Part shown: positions 25,559 to 33,935 of the stretch, piece after piece
Layout: the number at the start of each line of letters is the position of its first letter
Numbering within the stretch: the first letter of the stretch is position 1
From: Bacteroides sp. CAG:1060_57_27
GTDB taxonomy: Bacteria > Bacteroidota > Bacteroidia > Bacteroidales > UBA932
NCBI GenBank assembly: GCA_001915575.1
Contig: MNQT01000012.1
Span: 62,001-126,000, forward strand
DNA: 64,000 nucleotides
Reading direction: 5' to 3'
Notes under the pieces: generated by a model
Databases searched by the model: none
The model's input: the letters and a program-made list of their open reading frames with translations, nothing else
What the model was told of the DNA's origin: nothing
Program-made: the position numbers and the translations under genes

Positions 25559-28500
25559 TTCTTCTTCCTCCTTTCCATTCTATAAGACAGTGAGCAGTAC
25601 AGCGTAGGAATCAGCACGAGGGTGATGAGGGTCGAAATCGTCAGACCCCAGCATACCGTGATTCCGAGAGGCCTCCACATCTCGGCGCCTTCGCCCTGGC
25701 TGACGGCCAGAGGGAGCATACCGAGCACGGTGGTGAGAGTGGTCATGAGGATAGGACGCAGTCGGCTGCGGGCAGCCGTAGTGGACGCGTCGCGTATGTT
25801 CATTCCCCTCTCGCGGCAGAGTATCGTGTAGTCGATGAGCACGATACCGTTCTTCACCACTATACCGATCAGCATTATTATACCTATGAGGGCCATGACT
25901 CCGAGCGCCTCACCGGCAAGTTCGAGGCCGAGGAACACTCCGACGAGCGCGAACGGCAGCGAGAACATTATCACGAAAGGAGCCATCAAGGCTTCGAACT
26001 GCGACGCCATCACCATGTACACGAGCACTATCATCAGCACGACGAGCACAAGCAGGTCGCCGAACATGTCCTGCTGGTCTTCATAGTCACCGGCAATGAC
26101 TACAGACAGTTCGGTCGGGATTTCCGTGCTGCTTATCGCGGCCTCCGCGGCAGCGACGGCCTCGCTGAGCGCGGCTCCGTTGGCAACTATACCGCTGACG
26201 GTCACCAGACGCTCCCTGTCCTTACGCTCTATAGTAGGAGGCACGAGGGTCTCGACCACGTTTCCGAGGTCCTTCATCCTCACCTGCTGGCCGTAGCCGT
26301 TAGTCACGAGGATGTTCTCGAGATCCTCGACCCTCGTACGGTACTCGGGAGAGTAGCGCACACGGATATCGTACTCCTCGCCGTCCTCGCGGTAATAGGA
26401 CTCCATCGAACCGCTCATCGCTGCGCTGAACGCGGCACCCGCGGTAGATGAGTTGAGCCCGTTGAGGGCGAGCTTGGTGCGGTCGAAGTCCATCTGGAGC
26501 TCGGGGGTGTACTCGTCACGGCTGAGCGTAACCTGGGTGTATGTAGGGCTCTCGAGCATCTTCTCCTGCAGGGCGCGTGCGATACGGTCGGTCTCGTCGA
26601 AACTGTAGCCGTAGACTTCCACGTCAACGGTAGAGGCACCTCCCATTCCGCCGCCGCCCTCTGTGACGGTGGCCCTGCGGATCTCGGGATACTGCGACAC
26701 TATTCCCCTGACCACGTCGGCTATCTCGGCCGACGTACGCTCGCGCTCGCCGCTGGAACCGATGTTCACGGTGAACGATATCAGCTGGGTACCGTTGTCC
26801 TGCATGCTCGCGAAGGTATTGTCGGAATCAGCCTGTCCGAAGGTATAGTTGATAATCTGGGTCTCGGGAACGGCCGCCGTGATATCGTCGTTCAGACGGG
26901 CCGCAAACTCGCGGGTGACATCCTGGGCGGTACCCATGGGAAGTTCGATGGTCGCAGAGATACGGTCGGAGTCCTGATGGGGGAAGTACTCGGTCGTCAG
27001 CCTCGGGATGAATATCACCATCGCCACGACGAACACTCCCGCGAAAGTCAGCACGACTATCTTCCTGCGCTTGGTAGCCCAGCGTATGACGTGCGCATAT
27101 CCCCTCGAAATCCAGTCGAGGAAGGCGTTGATAGGAGCGAAGAATATCCTGTACGCCTTGCCGTGGGTCACGTCGGCCTTGAGCCAGTGCGCACAGAGCA
27201 TGGGCACGAATGTAAGCGCCGCGGCCACGGATATTATCATGATGATGCTGACTATCCATCCGAGCTGCTGGAACATGATTCCGGCCATACCGCTGATCAT
27301 GGTCAGAGGCAGGAACACGCAGAGCATGGTAAGCGTCGAAGCCATCACGGAGATACCCACCTCGGAAGTTCCGTGCACGGCGGCCTCCTTGGGCTTCTCT
27401 CCTCGAGACAGGTGCGTGGTGATGTTCTCGAGCACCACTATCGAGTCGTCCACGACCATACCGATCGCGATGGAGAGCGCCGACATCGAGATTATGTTCA
27501 GCGTATTGCCGGTCGCGAACAGATAGATGAGGGACGCCAGCAGCGCAAGGGGTATCGACAGGATGATGATTACCGTCGACTTCCAGTTGCCGAGGAATAC
27601 GAATACCACGAGCGTAACTATCAGGAAGGTGATTATGATGGTCTCCACCAAGGTGTTTATGGAGTCGATAATCTCCGTGGAACCGTCATATACCGTAGAA
27701 ATCTCGATGTCGGAAGGAAGGGTCTCCTCGATTTCCGCAAGCTTCTCCTTGACGCCCCTGATCACGTTCACGGTGTTGGCGCCGGACTGTTTCTGGATAA
27801 TGATTCGCGCCGAACGCTCTCCGTTGGTGTACGACTCCTGCTCGCGCTCTTCCTGACCGTCGTTGACGGTAGCCACGTCGCGCAGGTATACGGCCTTGCC
27901 GTCATAGGTGCCGACAACCACGTCGAGCATCTCCGAAGGGTCTGTGAACTCCTTCTGGACGCGGAGCGTGTAGGTTTCGGAGCCTATGTCGATATATCCC
28001 GAAGGCAGGTTCCTGTTCTCTGCCGCGAGCACGGAAGATATTCCGCTGATACTCAAGCCGTAGGCCTCCAGCTTGTTGGGGTCGCAATAGACCTGTATCT
28101 CACGGGTCGGTGCGCCGGCCACGGAGACGGTACCCACGCCGTTCACACGCGCCAGAGGGGTCGTGACCTTGTCGTCAAGTATCTTGTCGAGACCGGCCAG
28201 GCTGACGTCCGCGGTAGCGGAAAGCATCATGATAGGCATGTCGTCGGCGCTGAACTTGAATATCACGGGCACGGTACAGCCGTCCGGGAGGTTGGAGTTG
28301 ACGAGATCCAGCTTGTCGCGGACGTTGTTCGTCGCCTCCTCGATGTCTACGCCGTATTCGAATTCGAGAGTAAGCAGGGAGATGTTCTCCTTGGACTGGG
28401 AAGTAAGATCCTTGAGGTCTTCCACGCCGTTCAGGGCGTTCTCGAGTATCTTCGTGAGGTTCGTCTCGATATCCTCGGCATTGGCGCCGGGATATGAAGA

Positions 28501-28644
28501 CATTACCATTATAACGTTTGAGTCAAATTCCGGGAACTGGGCGATCGATGTCTTCACGAGGGAGAACACTCCCAGAATCGCAAATGCGACGAAGACAAGG
28601 GTCGTAGTTACCGGCTTGTTGACCGCCGAGCGGATTATACTCAT
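25555..28644 (-). CDS. RND multidrug efflux permease (AcrB/HAE1 family)
   Basis: Inner-membrane proton-driven pump of 1029 residues. It starts MSIIRSAVNKPVTTTLVFVAFAI with the first transmembrane helix, then has two porter modules and the membrane segments typical of HAE1. The TM4 relay motif is seen in SIAIGMVVDDSIVVLENI (two Asp), and the second half has GIIMLIGIVVKNGIVLIDY with the matching Lys. It is the third gene of a TolC-adaptor-pump operon with 4-nt overlaps on both sides. The substrate is not evident. Confidence 0.95.
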   Translation of the reverse strand: MSIIRSAVNKPVTTTLVFVAFAILGVFSLVKTSIAQFPEFDSNVIMVMSSYPGANAEDIETNLTKILENALNGVEDLKDLTSQSKENISLLTLEFEYGVDIEEATNNVRDKLDLVNSNLPDGCTVPVIFKFSADDMPIMMLSATADVSLAGLDKILDDKVTTPLARVNGVGTVSVAGAPTREIQVYCDPNKLEAYGLSISGISSVLAAENRNLPSGYIDIGSETYTLRVQKEFTDPSEMLDVVVGTYDGKAVYLRDVATVNDGQEEREQESYTNGERSARIIIQKQSGANTVNVIRGVKEKLAEIEETLPSDIEISTVYDGSTEIIDSINTLVETIIITFLIVTLVVFVFLGNWKSTVIIILSIPLALLASLIYLFATGNTLNIISMSALSIAIGMVVDDSIVVLENITTHLSRGEKPKEAAVHGTSEVGISVMASTLTMLCVFLPLTMISGMAGIMFQQLGWIVSIIMIISVAAALTFVPMLCAHWLKADVTHGKAYRIFFAPINAFLDWISRGYAHVIRWATKRRKIVVLTFAGVFVVAMVIFIPRLTTEYFPHQDSDRISATIELPMGTAQDVTREFAARLNDDITAAVPETQIINYTFGQADSDNTFASMQDNGTQLISFTVNIGSSGERERTSAEIADVVRGIVSQYPEIRRATVTEGGGGMGGASTVDVEVYGYSFDETDRIARALQEKMLESPTYTQVTLSRDEYTPELQMDFDRTKLALNGLNSSTAGAAFSAAMSGSMESYYREDGEEYDIRVRYSPEYRTRVEDLENILVTNGYGQQVRMKDLGNVVETLVPPTIERKDRERLVTVSGIVANGAALSEAVAAAEAAISSTEIPTELSVVIAGDYEDQQDMFGDLLVLVVLMIVLVYMVMASQFEALMAPFVIMFSLPFALVGVFLGLELAGEALGVMALIGIIMLIGIVVKNGIVLIDYTILCRERGMNIRDASTTAARSRLRPILMTTLTTVLGMLPLAVSQGEGAEMWRPLGITVCWGLTISTLITLVLIPTLYCSLSYRMERRKKK

Positions 28645-29663
28645 TCTACCACCTCCACTTTATCGCCGCCGTTAAGGCTCGAGTTGCCCGTGACGACTAC
28701 TGTTTCACCTTCTTCCAGACCGGAGAGAATCTCGTACTTGCCGTCGAAATGCAGGCCGAGGGTAACTATCCTGGCCTCGACCGTGCTGTCGTCAGCAAGC
28801 ACGAACACGGTGCGCACGCCGGATCCCTGCTGCTTGAGTACGGCAGTATCGGGCAGCACAATGCTGTTGTTCACCCCGAAGGTCACGGTCACCCGGGCAT
28901 ACATGCCGGGACGTATGGCCCTGTCGGTATTGGGCACATGCACTTCGACATTGAAGGTATGCGAAGTGGGGTCGATCACGGGATATACCCTGACCACCGA
29001 GCCGGTAAAGGTCCTGCCGGGAATGGCGTCCACGGTGAGGCTGACCTTGTCGCCCTGGTGCACGTTGGTGTAGTCCATTTCGGACACGGGCACGAGCAGC
29101 TTCACGGGAGTGATCTGCTGCAGGGTGTAGATAGGAGAGGACATGGCGTACATGTCGCCCACGTCGTAGTTGCGTGCGGTTATCACGCCGCTGACGGGAG
29201 CGAGAAGCACGGTGTTCTCGAGAAGGTTGTCGTACGAGCTCTTGGAAACGTTGTAGCTGAGTTCCGCGGTCTCATAGTCGGACTGCGACACGCCGCCCTC
29301 CTCGAAGAGAGCCTTGATGCGCTCGAACTCCGTCTCGTTGTTCTTCAGCGTGAGGGCCGCCTGGTCGAGCTGGGTCCTGTCCATCTCGGCAAGCACCTGT
29401 CCCTTCTCCACGAAGTCGCCGACCTCGACATTGAGCGTGCGTATACGCCCGGCTGTCTGCGACGCTATGTTGTTGACCACGTTCGCCTGGACCGTGGAAG
29501 AATATACTCCCGTCTGGGGAACCTGCTGCCTTGCCGTCACGGTCACGGTCACGTTGCGTACCTGCTCCGCGGCCACGGCCTGTCCTTCGTCTTTCTTATT
29601 TCCGGCGCAGCTGGACAGAACGACGGCCAGCGCAGCCGCTGCTAAAATCAAGCTTCTATTCAT
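28641..29663 (-). CDS. RND efflux periplasmic adaptor lipoprotein (MFP)
   Basis: Membrane-fusion protein linking the pump to TolC. The lipobox VVLSSC gives a lipidated Cys19. The lipoyl half-motifs are RIRTLNVEVGDFVEKGQVLAEMD and LLAPVSGVITARNYDVGD, separated by a short helical hairpin rich in Glu and Lys. A beta-barrel domain (VDAIPGRTFTGSVVRVYP) and a C-terminal membrane-proximal domain follow. It overlaps the tolC-like gene by 8 nt and the pump gene by 4 nt. Confidence 0.94.
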   Translation of the reverse strand: MNRSLILAAAALAVVLSSCAGNKKDEGQAVAAEQVRNVTVTVTARQQVPQTGVYSSTVQANVVNNIASQTAGRIRTLNVEVGDFVEKGQVLAEMDRTQLDQAALTLKNNETEFERIKALFEEGGVSQSDYETAELSYNVSKSSYDNLLENTVLLAPVSGVITARNYDVGDMYAMSSPIYTLQQITPVKLLVPVSEMDYTNVHQGDKVSLTVDAIPGRTFTGSVVRVYPVIDPTSHTFNVEVHVPNTDRAIRPGMYARVTVTFGVNNSIVLPDTAVLKQQGSGVRTVFVLADDSTVEARIVTLGLHFDGKYEILSGLEEGETVVVTGNSSLNGGDKVEVVE

Positions 29664-31122
29664 TTTCGTATGTATTATTCAGTTGGACATTTCCGTCAGC
29701 ATCGATGAAATCCGCACCCACGGTGCTCTCGAGGCTGGACTTCGCGATTACGAAATCATATATCGCCTGCGACACGGCAAGCTGGGACTGGGTGAGCGCG
29801 AGCTGCGCGTCGTTGAGGTCGGTCAGGGTACTGCTTCCGACCTCGTAGGACCTGGCAGTGATGTCGTATGCCTTCTGGGCGGATACCAGTGCCGTCTGCG
29901 ACGCCCCGTAGCTCTTCATGGCCGTCTCCATCTGGTTGAGGTTCTGGCGTATGGCTATCTTGAGCTGGCGCTCGGTGTCGGCACGCTGCACGTTAAGTTC
30001 GGCGGCCTGCACCTTTGCCTGGCGTATCGCGCTGTGCCTCTTTCCGCCGGCGAAGATAGGAATCGAGAGCGTCACTCCCACATAAGAGTAGGGCGACCAC
30101 CTGTACTCGCTGAAGTTGAAGTCGTTGGTCATCGCGTTGAAGTTGTAGGAGAACGCGAGTGAAAGCGTCGGGATGTTGGCGTACTGCTGCAGCTTGACAG
30201 TATTGGCGAGCTGCTCGGCCTGGATGGCGAGCTGCCTCATCGTGCTGTTGTTCTCGAGCGAGAGCGAGTCGCCGGAAGCGGCCAGGTCGCCGAGCATGCT
30301 GTCGGCGTATTTATCAAGAGTCTCGGCCACGTCGATGTTCTCGTCGAGGTCGACTCCCATCACAGCCTTGAGCTGCCAGAGTGACAGTATCACTGAACTT
30401 TCGGCATTATATACGTCCGGGATAGCGTTCGCAAGGGTGGTCTTTGCCCTCGTGAGCTCGAGTTCCGACGCCCTCTTGGCGTTGTACTTCATCTCTGTGA
30501 GCTTGTAGTTCTCGAGAGCGTTCTCGTAGACCGACTTGTACACCTCGAAGGCCTCCTTCGCGAGCAGGCAGGCGAAATATGCCTGCTTCACCTGGTTGAC
30601 CATTTCGAGACGCGAACTCCTCGCGGCCTCGACCGCCAGCTCCACGTCCTGGTCGGAAATCTTCAGGCTCTTCCAGAGCTGGGCATTCACCAGAGGCATG
30701 GAAGCCGTGATTCCGGCAGACCATGTGTTCCAGCGTCCCACCTCGATTCCGCCTCCGCTCGAAGCGGCCGACGACCCGGCCGACGAACCGGAACCTTCCG
30801 ACGAGCCTCCGGACGCACCTCCGCCCATGTCGAAGTCCATATACATCACCTGCTTCTCGATAGTGCGCTGGTAGGAAGCGTTACCGTCTATCTGCGGAAA
30901 AAGAGAGGCATAAGTACCCTTGCGGGCATATCCCGTCCTCTCTATCTCCATGTCCGCCACCTTGACGGATGCATTTTCGCTCAGTGCGATCTGAAGCGCC
31001 TGCTCGAGAGTGATCGATTTGGGCGCTGAGGCCGTATCGACCTGCTGTACAACGTCCTGGGCGTGCGCCCCAATGCAGAAAACGGACGAGACAGCAACCA
31101 ACAAAATTACTGTTTTCTTCAT
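29656..31122 (-). CDS. TolC family outer-membrane efflux protein
   Basis: Outer-membrane channel of 488 residues with signal peptide MKKTVILLVAVSSVFCIGAHAQ. Two halves with long helices (ALQIALSENASVKVADMEIERTGYA near the start; AYDITARSYEVGSSTLTDLNDAQLALTQSQ near the end) match the TolC repeat. A Gly/Ser-rich loop (about residues 95-120) is an unusual insertion between strands. First gene of the efflux operon. A 7-bp palindrome lies about 100 nt upstream. Confidence 0.93.
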   Translation of the reverse strand: MKKTVILLVAVSSVFCIGAHAQDVVQQVDTASAPKSITLEQALQIALSENASVKVADMEIERTGYARKGTYASLFPQIDGNASYQRTIEKQVMYMDFDMGGGASGGSSEGSGSSAGSSAASSGGGIEVGRWNTWSAGITASMPLVNAQLWKSLKISDQDVELAVEAARSSRLEMVNQVKQAYFACLLAKEAFEVYKSVYENALENYKLTEMKYNAKRASELELTRAKTTLANAIPDVYNAESSVILSLWQLKAVMGVDLDENIDVAETLDKYADSMLGDLAASGDSLSLENNSTMRQLAIQAEQLANTVKLQQYANIPTLSLAFSYNFNAMTNDFNFSEYRWSPYSYVGVTLSIPIFAGGKRHSAIRQAKVQAAELNVQRADTERQLKIAIRQNLNQMETAMKSYGASQTALVSAQKAYDITARSYEVGSSTLTDLNDAQLALTQSQLAVSQAIYDFVIAKSSLESTVGADFIDADGNVQLNNTYENE

Positions 31123-31224
31123 ACACTAATATAATAAACGCTGCAGCCTGCACGCGGAACAAAAGCACTTCCGCGAAACGCAGCGACAATCATTAAGCGG
31201 CGTCAAAATATCCGCGCACCGTCA

Positions 31225-31246
31225 GACAAATATTATGCCATTTGTC
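31225..31246. promoter_or_regulatory. Inverted repeat upstream of the efflux operon
   Basis: GACAAAT at 31225-31231 and ATTTGTC at 31240-31246 form a perfect inverted repeat with an 8-nt spacer, just past the lgt stop and about 100 nt before the TolC gene start. It could be a repressor operator for the efflux operon or a weak lgt terminator; there is no T-tract to favour the latter. Confidence 0.4.
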
Positions 31247-32081
31247 AGCGCTGCCGGGCTATGCGCGACGGCATCTTCTTCGAAAAGGAGAAGACGAGCG
31301 CCGCGATTCCGAGCAGGACGAACGGTATAGAGAGCAGCTGGCCCATGTTCAGCACCATGTTCTCCTCGAAACCCACCTGCGGCTCCTTGATGAACTCGAT
31401 GAGGAACCTCATGCCGAAGCAGCCTACGAGGAAGAAGCCGAAATAGAAACCCCTGTAGACCTTGCCCGGCCTGTATCTGTATATCCAGAGCATCACGAGC
31501 CCGAGAATCAAGTAGGTCAGCGCCTCGTACAGCTGGGTAGGATGCTTGGGCACGGTCTCGCCGTTGCGCTCGAACACGAAGCCCCACGGCAGGTCGGTGG
31601 CATCTCCGTATATCTCGGAGTTGAACAGGTTCCCGAGCCTTATCAGGCAGCCCGCGAAGGCCACCGCGATGCAGAGCTTGTCGATCAGCCAAAAGAAGTC
31701 TATTCCCTCCTTGCGGCCGTACTTGCGCGCGAACCACCAGATGCCTATCAGCAGGGCGATAGCGCCGCCGTGCGAGGCGAGCCCGCCCTTCCACGGCATG
31801 AAAATCTCCCAGAAGCCGCTCCACGAGCCGAAGTAGTAGTCCGGCTGGTAGAATATGCAGTGCCCGAGCCTGGCGCCCACCACCGTAGCGACGAGCACCG
31901 TCACGAACAGCGGGTCGAGCAGGTTCTGGTCGAGCTTCTCAGTCTTGAAGAACCACTTGAAAAGGAACCAGCCCAGCACGAAGCCCAGCGCGAAGAGCAG
32001 GCCGTACCATCTAAGGGACAGACCCCCCAGCTGGAGCATCACCGGGTCGGCATTCCAATATACCACAAGTTGAGCGAACAT
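31245..32081 (-). CDS. lgt: Prolipoprotein diacylglyceryl transferase
   Basis: Inner-membrane enzyme that attaches diacylglycerol to the lipobox Cys of prolipoproteins, the first step for the many lipoproteins of this window. Several membrane helices are visible, with GGLASHGGAIALLIGIWW (catalytic His region), RLGNLFNSEIYGDATDLPWG and the conserved HPTQLYEAL. The 278-residue length fits. A TATCTTTG box at 32104-32111 precedes it. Confidence 0.96.
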   Translation of the reverse strand: MFAQLVVYWNADPVMLQLGGLSLRWYGLLFALGFVLGWFLFKWFFKTEKLDQNLLDPLFVTVLVATVVGARLGHCIFYQPDYYFGSWSGFWEIFMPWKGGLASHGGAIALLIGIWWFARKYGRKEGIDFFWLIDKLCIAVAFAGCLIRLGNLFNSEIYGDATDLPWGFVFERNGETVPKHPTQLYEALTYLILGLVMLWIYRYRPGKVYRGFYFGFFLVGCFGMRFLIEFIKEPQVGFEENMVLNMGQLLSIPFVLLGIAALVFSFSKKMPSRIARQR

Positions 32082-32103
32082 AGGCGCATAAGTTTCAAGA
32101 CTG

Positions 32104-32111
32104 CAAAGATA
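32104..32111 (-). promoter_or_regulatory. TATCTTTG -7 box upstream of lgt
   Basis: The minus-strand TATCTTTG lies 22 nt before the lgt ATG at 32081. Confidence 0.5.
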
Positions 32112-32520
32112 GCAATTTTTGCATTATGATACCCGGCCGGGGATTTTGCAGGGCACACCCGGGGCGCTCCCGACCGCACTCGGGCCGCACTCCGCCACAC
32201 TCCGCCGCACCGGCATGCCTTGCAAGTGCCTGAGTGCTGCTCCCTACTGCAAAACACCTTCCACATCAATCTGGCTCCCAGGTGCTTGAAAGGCCGTCCG
32301 GTGTGGAAGATACTCCCAATTTGGCTACACCGGCAACGGTCACATGCCTCCGGAGCGGCCACAACGGCCTCCAGCGTGGAAGGTGGATTGCAAAAGAAGG
32401 AGTCGGGAATATCCGTAACTTCCAAGGCCGTTTTTGTGCAACCTGCCGCCCCGAATTTCTTTCATCTATATGGGCAAAACAACAGCCCGTACTTTCCCAA
32501 ATCATTTTATCTGATGTATA
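32112..32520. other. Gene-free region with inverted repeats
   Basis: A stretch of about 400 nt without a credible gene. It contains CACCTTCCAC (32255-32264) paired with GTGGAAGGTG (32376-32385), CCGGTGT (32298-32304) paired with ACACCGG (32327-32333), and short CCGCACTC-type direct repeats near 32175-32205. Short open frames exist but look like chance. It marks the left border of the accessory island. Confidence 0.45.
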
Positions 32521-32525
32521 AACTA

Positions 32526-32553
32526 TTGTATTTCAAAAAATATGATACCTTTG
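32526..32553 (+). promoter_or_regulatory. Promoter of the NVEALA / propeller lipoprotein pair
   Basis: TACCTTTG at 32546-32553 has TTG at 32526-32528, 17 nt upstream. The predicted transcription start is about 10 nt before the ATG at 32570. Confidence 0.6.
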
Positions 32554-32569
32554 AGAAAAACAACTAACC

Positions 32570-32800
32570 ATGAAGAAGAATCTATTTTATCTTATTACAG
32601 CTATCGGCATATTATCTATAGCTGCGTCACTTTTCGTTACCCTTAATCTCTCAAGCAAGAACCATATCACAGGCGGGTATTATTTCTCAGAGAATGTCGA
32701 AGCTCTTGCCAGTGGTGAGGCTGATTTAGAGGTTGATTGCATTTATAGGGTCGGATCAGAATGCTTGATGAATGCATACTATGCAGACGTATCCTTATAA
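32570..32800 (+). CDS. NVEALA family peptide
   Basis: A 76-residue protein with one N-terminal hydrophobic segment (residues 5-27), then the family motif NVEALASG at 42-49 and two Cys at 57 and 65 near the C-terminus. NVEALA proteins are Bacteroidales-specific and of unknown function. The residues before the final Gly (hydrophobic at -4 and -7, Ser-Gly at -2/-1) resemble a double-glycine leader, as used by C39 peptidases, and a C39 exporter is encoded nearby. The gene is AT-rich compared with the core genes. It is followed after 16 nt by a propeller lipoprotein gene, its common neighbour. Confidence 0.82.
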   Translation: MKKNLFYLITAIGILSIAASLFVTLNLSSKNHITGGYYFSENVEALASGEADLEVDCIYRVGSECLMNAYYADVSL

Positions 32801-32816
32801 ACAATGCTCAGCGAAT

Positions 32817-33935
32817 ATGAACATAACGACATTCTACCGCAAACCATCGATACTCTCGATACTGTCTATCATTCTCCTCCTTTCGGGATGCGCCGGAGAG
32901 CAGCATGACAAGAAAAGCCCCTCTGCCGTAATCGAAGGTACAAGACTCCGTACCGATGCCCTTATGGGACGCGAATTCATCTGCATATCCGGAAACAGCC
33001 TGATTATGCGGTCTTTCTACCCCGATACCGTTGCTGTAATATACGACATTGCCGGAGATTCCCTGAAGCGCGACGGCTCTTTCGGAATAAAGGGAAGGGG
33101 GCCGTTCGAGTTCACATATCCTTCATTCTACCTCAGGCAGGACAGTCTGTATATGCTCGATGCGAGCCTGTCCGGAGAACTGCCCAAGATAGTATGCGCA
33201 ACCGTCGAAGATCTCAGGAACGGTTCAGGATATGACAAATGGAAGGAGTACGACCTGCAATGGATAGGGTCAATGCTGCTGGGCATGGGCTTCGTTCCGG
33301 CCGGAGGTCAGGACTTCATTCTCATAGGAGAGGAATTCGGAAAGGAGAACCTGCTCAACGTAATAAATATATCCGAGCGGACTGTCAGGGGAATGAACTA
33401 CTGGATAGACGACAACTACACAGGCCCGGTAATCCCCAAGCAGAGCATCTACACCGGCAACGCCGACATATTCATAAACGGGGACAGGCTGCTCTATGCT
33501 TCGGGCGAGGGAAGGTACCTTGAAATCCTGCGCCTTGGGAAAGACTTCACGCTGTCGCACGAGACAAGCATATATTCTATCCCTCCAGCATACGAGGCTA
33601 CGCCTGACGGACTGAACTTCAAGCCTCTCGGGACAAGCTACCGGGGAATCGATGCATATACGACAGACCGCTTCATATATGTCTCACTGAATCCTTACAA
33701 TCCCGAGTACGAGCCTTACAAGGGCTATCCGTGGTACTGCGCCGATGAAATCGAAGTATGTGACTGGAACGGGAAGTTTGTCGGATGCTTCGCGACCGAC
33801 ACCCCTTTCTACGATTTCGTGGTGACGCCGGACGACGGCACGCTGTACACGCTTACCGAAGACCCCGGCTCCGGCGAGCCTGCGGTATACAAAACCGCCT
33901 TGCCGTTCAGTTCCCCAGTTCGAGCTGGTTTCTGA
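32817..33935 (+). CDS. Six-bladed beta-propeller lipoprotein (BF3222 family)
   Basis: Exported lipoprotein of 372 residues; the Met at 32817 begins a signal with lipobox LSGC (Cys25). The body has repeated propeller-type strands, for example YDIAGDSLKRDGSFGIKGRGPFEF and TPDDGTLYTLTEDPG. Family members often pair with NVEALA peptides, as here, but no activity is known. The 3' end overlaps the convergent ABC exporter gene by 29 nt, so the two transcripts are antisense at their ends. A paralogue lies at 61446-62591. Confidence 0.85.
   Translation: MNITTFYRKPSILSILSIILLLSGCAGEQHDKKSPSAVIEGTRLRTDALMGREFICISGNSLIMRSFYPDTVAVIYDIAGDSLKRDGSFGIKGRGPFEFTYPSFYLRQDSLYMLDASLSGELPKIVCATVEDLRNGSGYDKWKEYDLQWIGSMLLGMGFVPAGGQDFILIGEEFGKENLLNVINISERTVRGMNYWIDDNYTGPVIPKQSIYTGNADIFINGDRLLYASGEGRYLEILRLGKDFTLSHETSIYSIPPAYEATPDGLNFKPLGTSYRGIDAYTTDRFIYVSLNPYNPEYEPYKGYPWYCADEIEVCDWNGKFVGCFATDTPFYDFVVTPDDGTLYTLTEDPGSGEPAVYKTALPFSSPVRAGF

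Noticed and set aside
32266..32505. 79-codon minus-strand frame in the intergenic region
   Set aside because: No motif, no promoter box and composition unlike protein; likely part of a non-coding repeat region.
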